Assembly (NCBI GenBank): GCA_910585655.1
Contig: CAJUFW010000057.1
Location: forward strand, 1-17,734
Direction: 5' to 3'
From: an uncultured Lachnospiraceae bacterium
Lineage (GTDB): Bacteria > Bacillota_A > Clostridia > Lachnospirales > Lachnospiraceae
DNA length: 17,734 nt
The number at the start of each line of letters is the position of its first letter. The stretch's first letter is position 1. The notes below the pieces were generated by a model that had not been told where the DNA came from, did no database searches, and worked only from the letters and a program-made list of their open reading frames with translations. The position numbers and the translations under genes are program-made. This document shows positions 1 through 6,650 of the stretch, piece by piece.

Positions 1-1271
1 TCGTCTGACTGGAAATCTCCCACATCACATGACACAGTGCCGGATCGCCGACCTGATTCGCCAATGTCCCATTCCCACTTGGAAAGCGAAGCTTTTTCGC
101 CAGCTCCTGAAAAGTACTCATCCGGGGATTAACTTGCTTTTTTTCAATTCGCTCTACTTCCTTTTCACTGCAAACATCGTCTGACAACTCTCCCCAATCC
201 CAGCCATAGCCTTTTCTTCTGCCCGAGATAATGGCATGAGTACAATACACTTCCTCCATGCTGAAAAAAAAAGATGAACACCAGCCTGGATAGGGTTCCT
301 GAAATTCCTGATAAAGCCAATGAATATGCTTCGACATCCCTTTCATTTCAGCCACCTTTTTTTGAAGACGAGGCGGCAGCTCTCCCTCATACTCCTCTTC
401 CAGACGGCTTATTTTTTCTGCAAACAGCTCTGGAAGCTGACAAAATCCGCCCTCCCTTTTTAAAAATTCCAGACAGTTTTCTAAAAGCTCCTTTGTTTCT
501 GCTTCCTGTTCTGCCCTGACAGACGGAATTTTATAATATACTGCCAGCACCCGAATCACCATCTGTGGGTAAAGAAGCAGCCGATCCCTTGCGTCCACCT
601 GTTGTTCCAAATAGCGAAGTACTTGGAAATATCCATGAAACACTTCCGGATCTGTACCGACTTCTTCTCGAATACGCAGGTACAGACTTTTGATAAATAC
701 TTCCTGAAAGGTCATCTGTTCCGGCTGTTTTTCCTTCTTTTCTTCTATCAGCAGATATCCCTTTTTTGTAATTTCCCACGCCTGGTTCAGCGTCTTTAAC
801 CATACTTTTTGAAGTGTCTTTAGCTCCGGCTGTTCTTCGTTCCTATACCGTTCCCAGCCGTATGCCGTACCAATCAGCAGGGAAAACTGCCGATGCAGAT
901 CATGGAAACACTGTGTCTGCTCCTGATACTGCCTCTGACAGTATTCCGCTTCCATCCAATTTTTCTCATGAATTGCCCGTATCCAATGCTCTCTTGTCAA
1001 AAGATATTCTTCTTCCCACAGATTGAGATAAAACAACATTCGAGAAGGTGATACGCCCATTCTTTCTAAAAGAGCGTTTGCCAATACCTTTTCACAGCCT
1101 ACCAGACCCTGCTCCAGCCGTCTGAAAAAAGATTCGTGGCAAAGCCCGTTACTGACAATACGGCTGCTTAATTTGCTTCGATCCCGCTCTGCTGCAAGAA
1201 CGACTCCGCTCCGACTAAAATCCTCTTCCGGCTTCAGCCAGTAACGACCCGATCCCGTTTTTTTTTTTCAT
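1..1271 (-). CDS. Large degenerate helix-turn-helix regulator, 3' end outside window, frame broken at poly-A after start
   Basis: An open frame on the minus strand runs from about 1267 to the window edge, about 420 codons with no stop, so the C-terminus is missing. Near the N-terminus is a segment resembling the helix-turn-helix of Rgg/PlcR-like clostridial regulators (SNGLCHESFFRRLEQG, then LLERMGVSP). Near the visible end is a second similar segment (ISGRRKGYGW, LSDDVCSEKEVERIEKK, NPRMSTFQELAKKL). The stretch between is rich in charged and aromatic residues, as in the helical repeat domains of such proteins. The only well-placed start is ATG at 1271-1269 behind a purine-rich AGGAAAGGG. It is followed by 11 A residues, which put it out of frame with the long ORF; 10 or 13 A would restore it. 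DNA binding is inferred from weak motif likeness, so a transcription factor is probable but its ligand and targets are unknown. Confidence 0.6.
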
Positions 1272-1350
1272 TTTTTCCCTTTCCTTTTTCTCTTCTTTTT
1301 TCTCCCTTCCCTGTTTTATCTTCTGTTTTCTCTTTATTCAATCTTCTCCG

Positions 1351-2016
1351 TTATTTTATTTCCCATAACACTGTCACGACATCCGTCGCCTCAATATCCT
1401 CCGGTTCCATATCCAAGGTATATGCTGTTGCCGGCGCATTTCCTGCTAACATCCGCGGTTTTGCCATCCGATCGGAGGAAACAACGGTCAGTTCCTTTTC
1501 TCTCCAGGAATAGTCCATGTTCAAAAGCTGTCCTAATGTTACCCCTGCCGCTTCTGCCATTATCTCCGCTTTCTCTTTGGAATCTGCTACGGCTCTTTTT
1601 AACACTTCCCTTTTCACTTCTTCTGCTTCCTTTATGGTATACTGAATGTGAAATTCCGGTGCCGCCTGGCTTTGTACCAGCATAGCTAAAATACTTCCAA
1701 GCCGTTCGTTATCCATAGGAAATTCCAGCTTCATACTATGAGAAAACTGATATCCTAAAAACTGCTGCTTCCATTTACCTGTCTCATCCTGATAGCCCTC
1801 ATATTTGGTATCTACCTGGAAAGAAACCGTTTTTAAATCATCCTCTGCAAATCCCAGCCCTGCCAGTCCCGACCGAATGCTTTTTGTCTGCTTGGCAGAA
1901 CGCTCCAATGCCTGCTCATACTCTAGTTCTGTCCCCTCCACCGTCAAAAGCAGTCTCGTTGTATCTGGCTTTACCGAAAGCTTCCCTTTTCCTGTTACTT
2001 TAATCGTACGTTCCAT
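1351..2016 (-). CDS. SIMPL domain-containing protein (DUF541)
   Basis: A 221-residue protein matching the SIMPL (DUF541) family in length and pattern: an N-terminal MERTIKVTGKGKLSVKPD strand, a central FLGYQFSHSMKLEF section, a long charged helix (EAEEVKREVLKRAVADSKEKA) and a C-terminal valine-rich strand before the stop. No signal peptide or membrane segment is visible, so it is probably cytoplasmic, unlike many periplasmic Gram-negative homologues. The biochemical role of the family is poorly defined. The start is supported by GGAAGAGG about 5 nt upstream, and a strong sigma-A promoter lies at 2068-2096. The regulator gene follows 79 bp downstream on the same strand with no visible terminator between, so read-through is possible. 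Confidence 0.85.
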   Translation of the reverse strand: MERTIKVTGKGKLSVKPDTTRLLLTVEGTELEYEQALERSAKQTKSIRSGLAGLGFAEDDLKTVSFQVDTKYEGYQDETGKWKQQFLGYQFSHSMKLEFPMDNERLGSILAMLVQSQAAPEFHIQYTIKEAEEVKREVLKRAVADSKEKAEIMAEAAGVTLGQLLNMDYSWREKELTVVSSDRMAKPRMLAGNAPATAYTLDMEPEDIEATDVVTVLWEIK

Positions 2017-2067
2017 TTTTCCTCTTCCTTTCTTATATTGTTTATATCAAACGTATTCTTTTCTATT

Positions 2068-2096
2068 AGTATACTGGTTCTTACAGGCAGCGTCAA
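2068..2096 (-). promoter_or_regulatory. Sigma-A promoter of the SIMPL gene
   Basis: On the minus strand, TTGACG (2096-2091), a 17-bp spacer and TATACT (2073-2068) closely match the vegetative consensus. It lies about 50 bp upstream of the SIMPL start codon. Confidence 0.75.
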
Positions 2097-2150
2097 TACA
2101 GACAAAAGTCTTTAACAAAACAAACGCATAAGCGAAACTTTGCTTTTTGC

Positions 2151-2179
2151 TTGCAATCCCCCTTGGCTCCTGCTATACT
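2151..2179 (+). promoter_or_regulatory. Sigma-A promoter of the Rpn-like gene
   Basis: TTGCAA (2151-2156), a 17-bp spacer and TATACT (2174-2179), with an extended -10 TG at 2171-2172. It makes the upstream TTG at 2151 untenable as a start codon and supports translation from the ATG at 2229. It is divergent from the SIMPL promoter. Confidence 0.75.
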
Positions 2180-2228
2180 ATCCCTATCAAAAGTCAAAAA
2201 CACCCCAGACAGAACAAAGAAGGTAAGC

Positions 2229-3101
2229 ATGTCAACCTTTCTAATGAAACCTAAAATTGATTTTGCTTTTAAAGAAATCATGCGAAACGAAAACGCCCGG
2301 ATTGGCTTTCTGTCTGCTGTCTTAAAGCTCGATCCCACCGATATCCAGAAAACCACAATTTTAAATACATTTCTCAGTAAAACTTATGCCGATGACAAGC
2401 AGGGGATTTTGGATGTCCGGATTCTGATGAATGACAATACAGAAATCGATATTGAAATTCAGTTGGCAGAACTTCTGGCCTGGTCTGATCGCGCTCTGTT
2501 TTATCTCTCCAAAATGTATGCCGATCAGATCGTTCCTGGGCAAAACTACTCGGTTTTTAAGAAATGTGTCAGTATCAGTATCCTGGATTTTAAACTATTT
2601 TGGGACACGGAGGAGTTTTATTCCTGTTTCCATCTTCTGGAGGATACCAGACATACCTTATATACCGACAAAATGGAGTTCCATGTCATAGAACTTCCTA
2701 AACTTTCTAAGTTTTCAAAACTTCCGGAAGATTTAAAAAAAGAAAATCCTCTACTTTTATGGGCTAACTTTATCAATGCGGAACGGAAGGAGGAATTTGA
2801 TATGCTAGCAACGAAAAATACCTATATCCAAAGTGCCTATCAGCAACTGCAGATTATTAGTCAGGATAAGCAGAAACGCTTGGAATATGAAGCCAGAGAA
2901 AAGGCAGTTTTAGACTATAATCAGTTAATATTAGAAGCAGAGGAACGCGGAAAAGAGCGCGGCATGGAGTTGGAGCGAAAACAGATTAACCAGTTAAACA
3001 GTTGGTTGATACAGCAGAAACGTTATGAGGATTTAGAGCATGCAGCTACTGACGCTGCCTTCCAAAAACAACTTCTGGAAGAATATAGAAATATAAATTA
3101 A
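2229..3101 (+). CDS. Rpn family recombination-promoting nuclease / PD-(D/E)XK transposase-like protein
   Basis: A 290-residue protein of the Rpn / PDDEXK_2 transposase-like family. The N-terminus MKPKIDFAFKEIM carries the family D-x-x-F-K pattern (D11). The nuclease core has D62 (GILDVRIL) and E76-x-Q78 (DIEIQLAE), the usual D...ExQ/K variant of PD-(D/E)XK in this family. The C-terminal third (from about residue 205) is charged and probably helical or coiled coil (EAEERGKERGMELERKQ), as in relatives where the C-terminus varies. E. coli Rpn proteins cleave DNA and promote RecA-independent recombination; the same activity here is inference. The ATG at 2229 is chosen because a promoter occupies 2151-2179 and AAGGT lies 5 nt upstream. 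It stands alone between a promoter and a terminator, with no visible terminal repeats. Confidence 0.88.
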   Translation: MSTFLMKPKIDFAFKEIMRNENARIGFLSAVLKLDPTDIQKTTILNTFLSKTYADDKQGILDVRILMNDNTEIDIEIQLAELLAWSDRALFYLSKMYADQIVPGQNYSVFKKCVSISILDFKLFWDTEEFYSCFHLLEDTRHTLYTDKMEFHVIELPKLSKFSKLPEDLKKENPLLLWANFINAERKEEFDMLATKNTYIQSAYQQLQIISQDKQKRLEYEAREKAVLDYNQLILEAEERGKERGMELERKQINQLNSWLIQQKRYEDLEHAATDAAFQKQLLEEYRNIN

Positions 3102-3140
3102 CTAAAATTTAAACCTCTGATTGTGATTGATGCAAAAAAA

Positions 3141-3180
3141 GGAGGCAAATGGACTTTGTATCCATCTGCCTCCCTTTTTA
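3141..3180. terminator. Hairpin terminator between the Rpn-like gene and groEL, probably bidirectional
   Basis: Inverted repeat GGAGGCAAATGGA (3141-3153) and TCCATCTGCCTCC (3161-3173) with one mismatch and a 7-nt loop. It is flanked by seven A on the left and CTTTTT on the right, so each strand sees a hairpin followed by a U tract. It can end both the plus-strand Rpn gene and the minus-strand groESL operon. Confidence 0.8.
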
Positions 3181-3199
3181 TATTTCTGATAAAAATATC

Positions 3200-4825
3200 T
3201 TACATCATACCCATTCCGGCTCCAGCGCCTGCTGGCATCGCCGGGGTTTCTTCTTTGATATTAGCTACCACAGATTCGGTGGTCAGTAACGTAGAAGCTA
3301 CACTGGTTGCATTTTGCAGGGCGCTTCTTGTTACCTTTACCGGATCCAGGATTCCGGTATCTACCATATTTACATAAGCCTCTGCCAATACATCATAGCC
3401 CATGCCTGGTTCCATTTCGCGTACTTTATTGATAATCACAGCGCCTTCCATTCCGGCGTTTGCTGCAATCTTAAACAATGGAGATTCCAAAGCTTTCAGG
3501 ATGATATTAGCGCCTGTCTTCTCGTCTCCTTCCAGAGTAGAAGCCAGTTCTGCCACTTCCTTGCTGGCATGGATATAAGCGGAACCGCCGCCTGCGATAA
3601 TGCCTTCTTCTACGGCAGCCTTGGTAGCAGCCAGAGCGTCTTCCATCCGTAGCTTGTTTTCCTTCATTTCCGTTTCGGTAGCAGCGCCTACACGGATTAC
3701 TGCTACGCCGCCTGCCAGCTTTGCCAAACGCTCCTGCAGCTTCTCACGGTCAAATTCAGAAGTCGTTTCCTCGATCTGAGCGCGAATCTGAGCTACTCTG
3801 GAAGCGATCGCTTCTTTGTCTCCTTCGCCGTCTACAATGATGGTATTTTCCTTTTGTACCTTTACGGACTTCGCGCGTCCTAAATCAGCCATTGTAGTAT
3901 CTTTTAATTCCAGACCAACCTCATCGGAGATAACCGTACCGCCTGTCAGAACAGCGATATCCTGTAACATTGCCTTTCTTCTGTCACCATAGCCAGGAGC
4001 CTTCACTGCTACTACATTGAACGTTCCGCGTAACTTGTTGATAACCAGGGTAGTCAGTGCCTCACCCTCTACGTCCTCTGCAATAATCAAAAGTCTTGCG
4101 CCGGACTGTACAATCTGCTCTAATACCGGAAGTAAATCCTGAATGTTGGAAATCTTCTTGTCGGTAATCAGGATATATGGATTTTCCAGGTTGGCTTCCA
4201 TCTTATCCATATCTGTAGCCATATATGCGGATACATAACCGCGGTCAAACTGCATACCTTCTACCAAATCCAGTTCGGTTTTCATTGTCTTGGATTCTTC
4301 AATGGTAATGACACCGTCGCCTGTTACCTTTTCCATAGCATCTGCTACCATCTGCCCTACTGTATCATCTCCTGCGGAAATGGCTGCTACTCTGGCAATA
4401 TGCTCCTTGCCGTTTACCTTAGAACTCATCTTGGCAATCGCTTCTACTGCGATATCTGTAGCCTTCTTCATACCCTTTCTTAAAATGATTGGGTTTGCGC
4501 CTGCCGCTAGGTTCTTCATTCCTTCGTTGATCATTGCCTGAGCCAATACGGTAGCGGTTGTTGTACCATCACCTGCTACGTCGTTTGTCTTAGTAGCCAC
4601 TTCCTTTACAAGCTGAGCGCCCATATTTTCAAATGCGTCCTCTAACTCGATTTCCTTTGCGATGGTAACACCGTCGTTGGTGATAAGCGGTGCGCCGAAA
4701 GACTTATCCAGTACAACGTTCCGTCCCTTTGGTCCTAACGTAACACTTACCGTATCTGCTAACTGGTTGACACCAGACTCTAATGCTTTTCTGGCTTCTA
4801 CGCCATACTTAATTTCCTTTGCCAT
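3200..4825 (-). CDS. groEL: 60 kDa chaperonin GroEL
   Basis: A 541-residue GroEL, the family's usual length. It forms the 14-subunit double ring that refolds cytosolic proteins with GroES and ATP. Hallmarks visible are the start MAKEIKYGVEARKAL, the ATP-site stretch TLGPKGRNVVLDKSFGAP, the GDGTTTATVLAQAM nucleotide loop, the AAVEEGIIAGGGSA signature and a flexible Gly/Met-rich end (GAGAGMGMM). The ATG at 4825-4823 is preceded by AGGAGG at a proper distance. The frame stays open further upstream, but that part lies in the repeat element of the spacer and is not chaperonin. It is the second gene of the operon after groES, transcribed from the CIRCE-controlled promoter. The 274-bp spacer from groES is unusually long and contains two tandem repeats. 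Confidence 0.98.
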   Translation of the reverse strand: MAKEIKYGVEARKALESGVNQLADTVSVTLGPKGRNVVLDKSFGAPLITNDGVTIAKEIELEDAFENMGAQLVKEVATKTNDVAGDGTTTATVLAQAMINEGMKNLAAGANPIILRKGMKKATDIAVEAIAKMSSKVNGKEHIARVAAISAGDDTVGQMVADAMEKVTGDGVITIEESKTMKTELDLVEGMQFDRGYVSAYMATDMDKMEANLENPYILITDKKISNIQDLLPVLEQIVQSGARLLIIAEDVEGEALTTLVINKLRGTFNVVAVKAPGYGDRRKAMLQDIAVLTGGTVISDEVGLELKDTTMADLGRAKSVKVQKENTIIVDGEGDKEAIASRVAQIRAQIEETTSEFDREKLQERLAKLAGGVAVIRVGAATETEMKENKLRMEDALAATKAAVEEGIIAGGGSAYIHASKEVAELASTLEGDEKTGANIILKALESPLFKIAANAGMEGAVIINKVREMEPGMGYDVLAEAYVNMVDTGILDPVKVTRSALQNATSVASTLLTTESVVANIKEETPAMPAGAGAGMGMM

Positions 4826-4843
4826 AACTAAATTCCTCCTATT

Positions 4844-4954
4844 ATGAGTTCCGCCTTTCCTCTTCGGCACCCCTTTAAAAGGGAGAGAATTTCCGCCGCA
4901 AAGCAGCGCGTCGTAAATTCCTCCCAGGGGCGCCTTCGTTCCAAGGCTGTTTTT
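4844..4954. repeat. Tandem hairpin-rich repeat, copy 1, in the groES-groEL spacer
   Basis: A unit of about 111 bp that begins ATGAGTTCCGCCTTTCC and ends CCAAGGCTGTTTTT. It holds a small hairpin CCCTTT-A-AAAGGG and a larger palindromic arrangement bounded by GAATTT and AAATTC. The next 133 bp repeat the same order of blocks. Because it lies inside the groESL transcript it would be present as folded RNA between the two cistrons. It may be a copy of a dispersed intergenic element, which a genome search would show. Confidence 0.8.
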
Positions 4955-5087
4955 ATGAGTTCCGCCTTTCCTCTTCGAGTCGAGCATAGCTCGGCTTCAC
5001 CCCCCCCCTTTAAGGGAAGAGAATTTCCGCCGCAAAGCAGCGTGTCGTAAATTCCTCCCAGGGGCGCCTTCGTTCCAAGGCTGTTTT
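4955..5087. repeat. Tandem hairpin-rich repeat, copy 2, with extra stem-loop
   Basis: Second unit, nearly identical to copy 1 at both ends (ATGAGTTCCGCCTTTCC... and ...CCAAGGCTGTTTTT). It differs by an insertion of roughly 20 bp after CTCTTCG that contains the perfect stem-loop CGAGC-ATA-GCTCG. A run of nine C (5000-5008) follows. The motif GAGTTCCG recurs a third time at 5089-5096, next to the groES stop, so each unit is flanked by it. Confidence 0.8.
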
Positions 5088-5099
5088 TGAGTTCCGTTT

Positions 5100-5387
5100 T
5101 TACTCTTCTACAACGGCTAAAATATCACTCTGTTTTACAATAATGTACTCTTCCTTCTCCAGTTTTACGTCGGTTCCGGAATATTTGGAGTAAATTACCT
5201 TATCGCCGACTTTCACCTGCATGGTTATTTCTTTTCCGTCGATTACGCCGCCTGGACCTACTGCAACTACTTCTGCCTGCTGTGGCTTTTCCTGCGCCTG
5301 TCCTGGAAGCACGATTCCGGATTTGGTTGTTTCTTCTGCTGCAATCTGCTGTAATACCACTCTGTCTCCTAACGGTACTAGCTTCAT
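5100..5387 (-). CDS. groES: 10 kDa co-chaperonin GroES
   Basis: A 95-residue GroES, standard length, the heptameric lid of the GroEL chamber. Family features seen: MKLVPLGDRVVLQ at the start, a mobile-loop region EETTKSGIVLPGQAQEKPQ, EVVAVGPGG, VKVGDKVIYSKYSGT and a C-terminal EEYIIVKQSDILAVVEE. The start is fixed by GGAGG upstream and by homology of the N-terminus. It is the first gene of the operon, 43 bp downstream of a CIRCE operator. groEL follows after 274 bp. Confidence 0.98.
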   Translation of the reverse strand: MKLVPLGDRVVLQQIAAEETTKSGIVLPGQAQEKPQQAEVVAVGPGGVIDGKEITMQVKVGDKVIYSKYSGTDVKLEKEEYIIVKQSDILAVVEE

Positions 5388-5429
5388 AAATAATTCCTCC
5401 TTACCATTCTCGCTCTTGTTTGATTTCTG

Positions 5430-5456
5430 TTAGCACTCATTCATATCGAGTGCTAA
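5430..5456. promoter_or_regulatory. CIRCE operator (HrcA binding site)
   Basis: A perfect TTAGCACTC-N9-GAGTGCTAA inverted repeat between the groESL promoter and groES. CIRCE is bound by the heat-shock repressor HrcA, which is not encoded in this window. It predicts heat-inducible expression of groESL. Confidence 0.97.
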
Positions 5457-5467
5457 CGCATGGTTCT

Positions 5468-5496
5468 ATATTAACGGATTCCCCATCAATATGCAA
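5468..5496 (-). promoter_or_regulatory. Sigma-A promoter of groESL
   Basis: On the minus strand, TTGCAT (5496-5491), a 17-bp spacer and TAATAT (5473-5468). CIRCE starts 12 bp downstream of the -10, so HrcA would cover the transcription start region. Confidence 0.75.
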
Positions 5497-5628
5497 CTTA
5501 TCCTGGTTTCGTTTTTCCTTTATTTTTTATTCTATTCTAATTTTATCTCATTATTTCTTCCTTATACTCTTTTTTTCTCGATTTTTTAATTTTTATAGCG
5601 ATCTTTTCCTATCTAAGATCAAAAGGCT

Positions 5629-5657
5629 TTGTATTTTCCATTTGATTGTGTTACACT
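5629..5657 (+). promoter_or_regulatory. Candidate promoter of yihY
   Basis: TTGTAT (5629-5634), a 17-bp spacer and TACACT (5652-5657), with TG one base before the -10 as in extended -10 promoters. It implies a leader of about 130 nt before the yihY start. Confidence 0.55.
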
Positions 5658-5692
5658 AGACATATTCCAACATGGTTTAGGAAACTATTTAT

Positions 5693-5797
5693 ATGGACAA
5701 GGCGTGCATGGGTATAGGACTTCCTTCCTGCCGCGTATATTGTGATATCGGATCTATGTCATATCATAAAAAGGAACCAGGAGGGCAGCTATCATGA
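5693..5797 (+). CDS. Possible 34-residue leader ORF translationally coupled to yihY
   Basis: An ATG at 5693 opens 34 codons and ends in TGA at 5795-5797, overlapping the yihY start in an ATGA arrangement. AGGAAA sits 8 nt before its ATG. The predicted peptide starts MDKACMGIGLPSC and contains three cysteines (positions 5, 13, 17). The yihY ribosome binding site AGGAGGG lies inside it. No family is recognised. It could be a chance ORF; the overlap geometry and ribosome binding site are the only support. Confidence 0.25.
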   Translation: MDKACMGIGLPSCRVYCDIGSMSYHKKEPGGQLS

Positions 5798-6642
5798 GTA
5801 AAGTACTATCTTTTATCCGACAGTTCAACCAGTTCAGTCGCAAAATCGGGGAAGATGATGTCCCTGCTTATTCCGGGCAGTCTGCCCTCTTTATTTTGAT
5901 TTCCTTTTTTCCGTTTATCATGTTCCTGTTAGCCTTAATCCGCTTTCTTCCTTTTACAGAGGCGGATCTCAGAGGCTTTATTGAACCTGCCTTTCCGGAT
6001 GTCATCAGCCAACTGATTCAAAATATTATTACCGAATTGTACCAGAATTCCAGCGGAACGGTTCTTTCCATTACGGCGCTCACGGCGCTCTGGTCGGCTT
6101 CCCGCGGCGTACTGGCAATTATCCGTGGTCTCAATTCGGTCTATCATATTCATGAGACAAGGCACTATTTAAAGCTTCGGATCATGGCGACTTTTTATAC
6201 GCTGATCTTTGCGATTATTTTGATTTTAACCTTGGGGCTTCTGGTTTTTGGCAATACCATCTATGCGTGGTGTATCGGGCATTTTCCGGATATGATGCGC
6301 TATATTTTTATGGTGATCAACGGACGTACCGTCTTTACCTTAGTTTTGCTGATTCTCTTTTTCTGGGCGCTTTACAGCCTGATTCCAAACCGAAAAACGA
6401 GAGCCTTAGCGGAACTTCCGGGCGCTATTGTTACGGCTTGCGGCTGGATGCTGTTTTCCTTTGCTTATTCTTTTTACATTGAACATCTTTCTAATTTTTC
6501 CTATATGTACGGAAGTCTGACTGCCATTGTTCTTTTAATGCTTTGGCTTTATTTCTGCATGTATATTCTTTTTATTGGAGCGGAAATCAACACGCTTGCC
6601 CAGCAGCTTTTCCCTGGTCTGCTCCAGCAGAGAAAGCGCTAA
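5794..6642 (+). CDS. YihY/virulence factor BrkB family membrane protein
   Basis: A 282-residue integral membrane protein of the YihY/BrkB family, once misnamed ribonuclease BN. About six hydrophobic segments can be seen: roughly residues 30-50, 90-110, 130-155, 170-200, 215-235 and 240-265. Family patterns include DDVPAYSGQSALFILISFFP near the N-terminus, SASRGVLAIIRGLNSVY in the middle and YGSLTAIVLLMLWLYFC with IGAEIN near the end. The function is unsettled; transport or envelope roles have been proposed for relatives. The start is supported by AGGAGGG 8 nt upstream. It is convergent with the SpoIID gene, 8 bp apart, and its terminator lies within that gene. Confidence 0.92.
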   Translation: MSKVLSFIRQFNQFSRKIGEDDVPAYSGQSALFILISFFPFIMFLLALIRFLPFTEADLRGFIEPAFPDVISQLIQNIITELYQNSSGTVLSITALTALWSASRGVLAIIRGLNSVYHIHETRHYLKLRIMATFYTLIFAIILILTLGLLVFGNTIYAWCIGHFPDMMRYIFMVINGRTVFTLVLLILFFWALYSLIPNRKTRALAELPGAIVTACGWMLFSFAYSFYIEHLSNFSYMYGSLTAIVLLMLWLYFCMYILFIGAEINTLAQQLFPGLLQQRKR

Positions 6643-6650
6643 AGACAAAG

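Larger units (their letters stand above)
5457..5793. other. Intergenic region between groES and yihY: two divergent promoters, little else
   Basis: This 337-bp stretch holds the groESL promoter at its left end, a T-rich tract (about 5500-5600) without visible hairpins or a gene, and a yihY-directed promoter candidate at 5629-5657. A leader of about 130 nt follows, with a possible 34-codon ORF. No riboswitch or tRNA pattern was recognised. Confidence 0.6.

Noticed and set aside
531..803. 90-codon minus-strand ORF within the first regulator
   Set aside because: Shadow frame of the longer open reading frame that continues past the left edge; composition (Gly/Ser/Arg-rich) is not protein-like.
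4826..4987. N-terminal extension of the groEL frame by 54 codons
   Set aside because: It lies in the tandem repeat unit, is not chaperonin-like, and a proper ATG with AGGAGG exists at 4825.
4844..5050. Plus-strand ORF of 68 codons in the groES-groEL spacer
   Set aside because: It is a translation of the repeat units (the same peptide start appears twice), has no ribosome binding site and lies antisense to the groESL transcript.
4844..5096. CRISPR-like array in the spacer
   Set aside because: Only two units of over 100 bp that are similar throughout; no short repeats with unique spacers.
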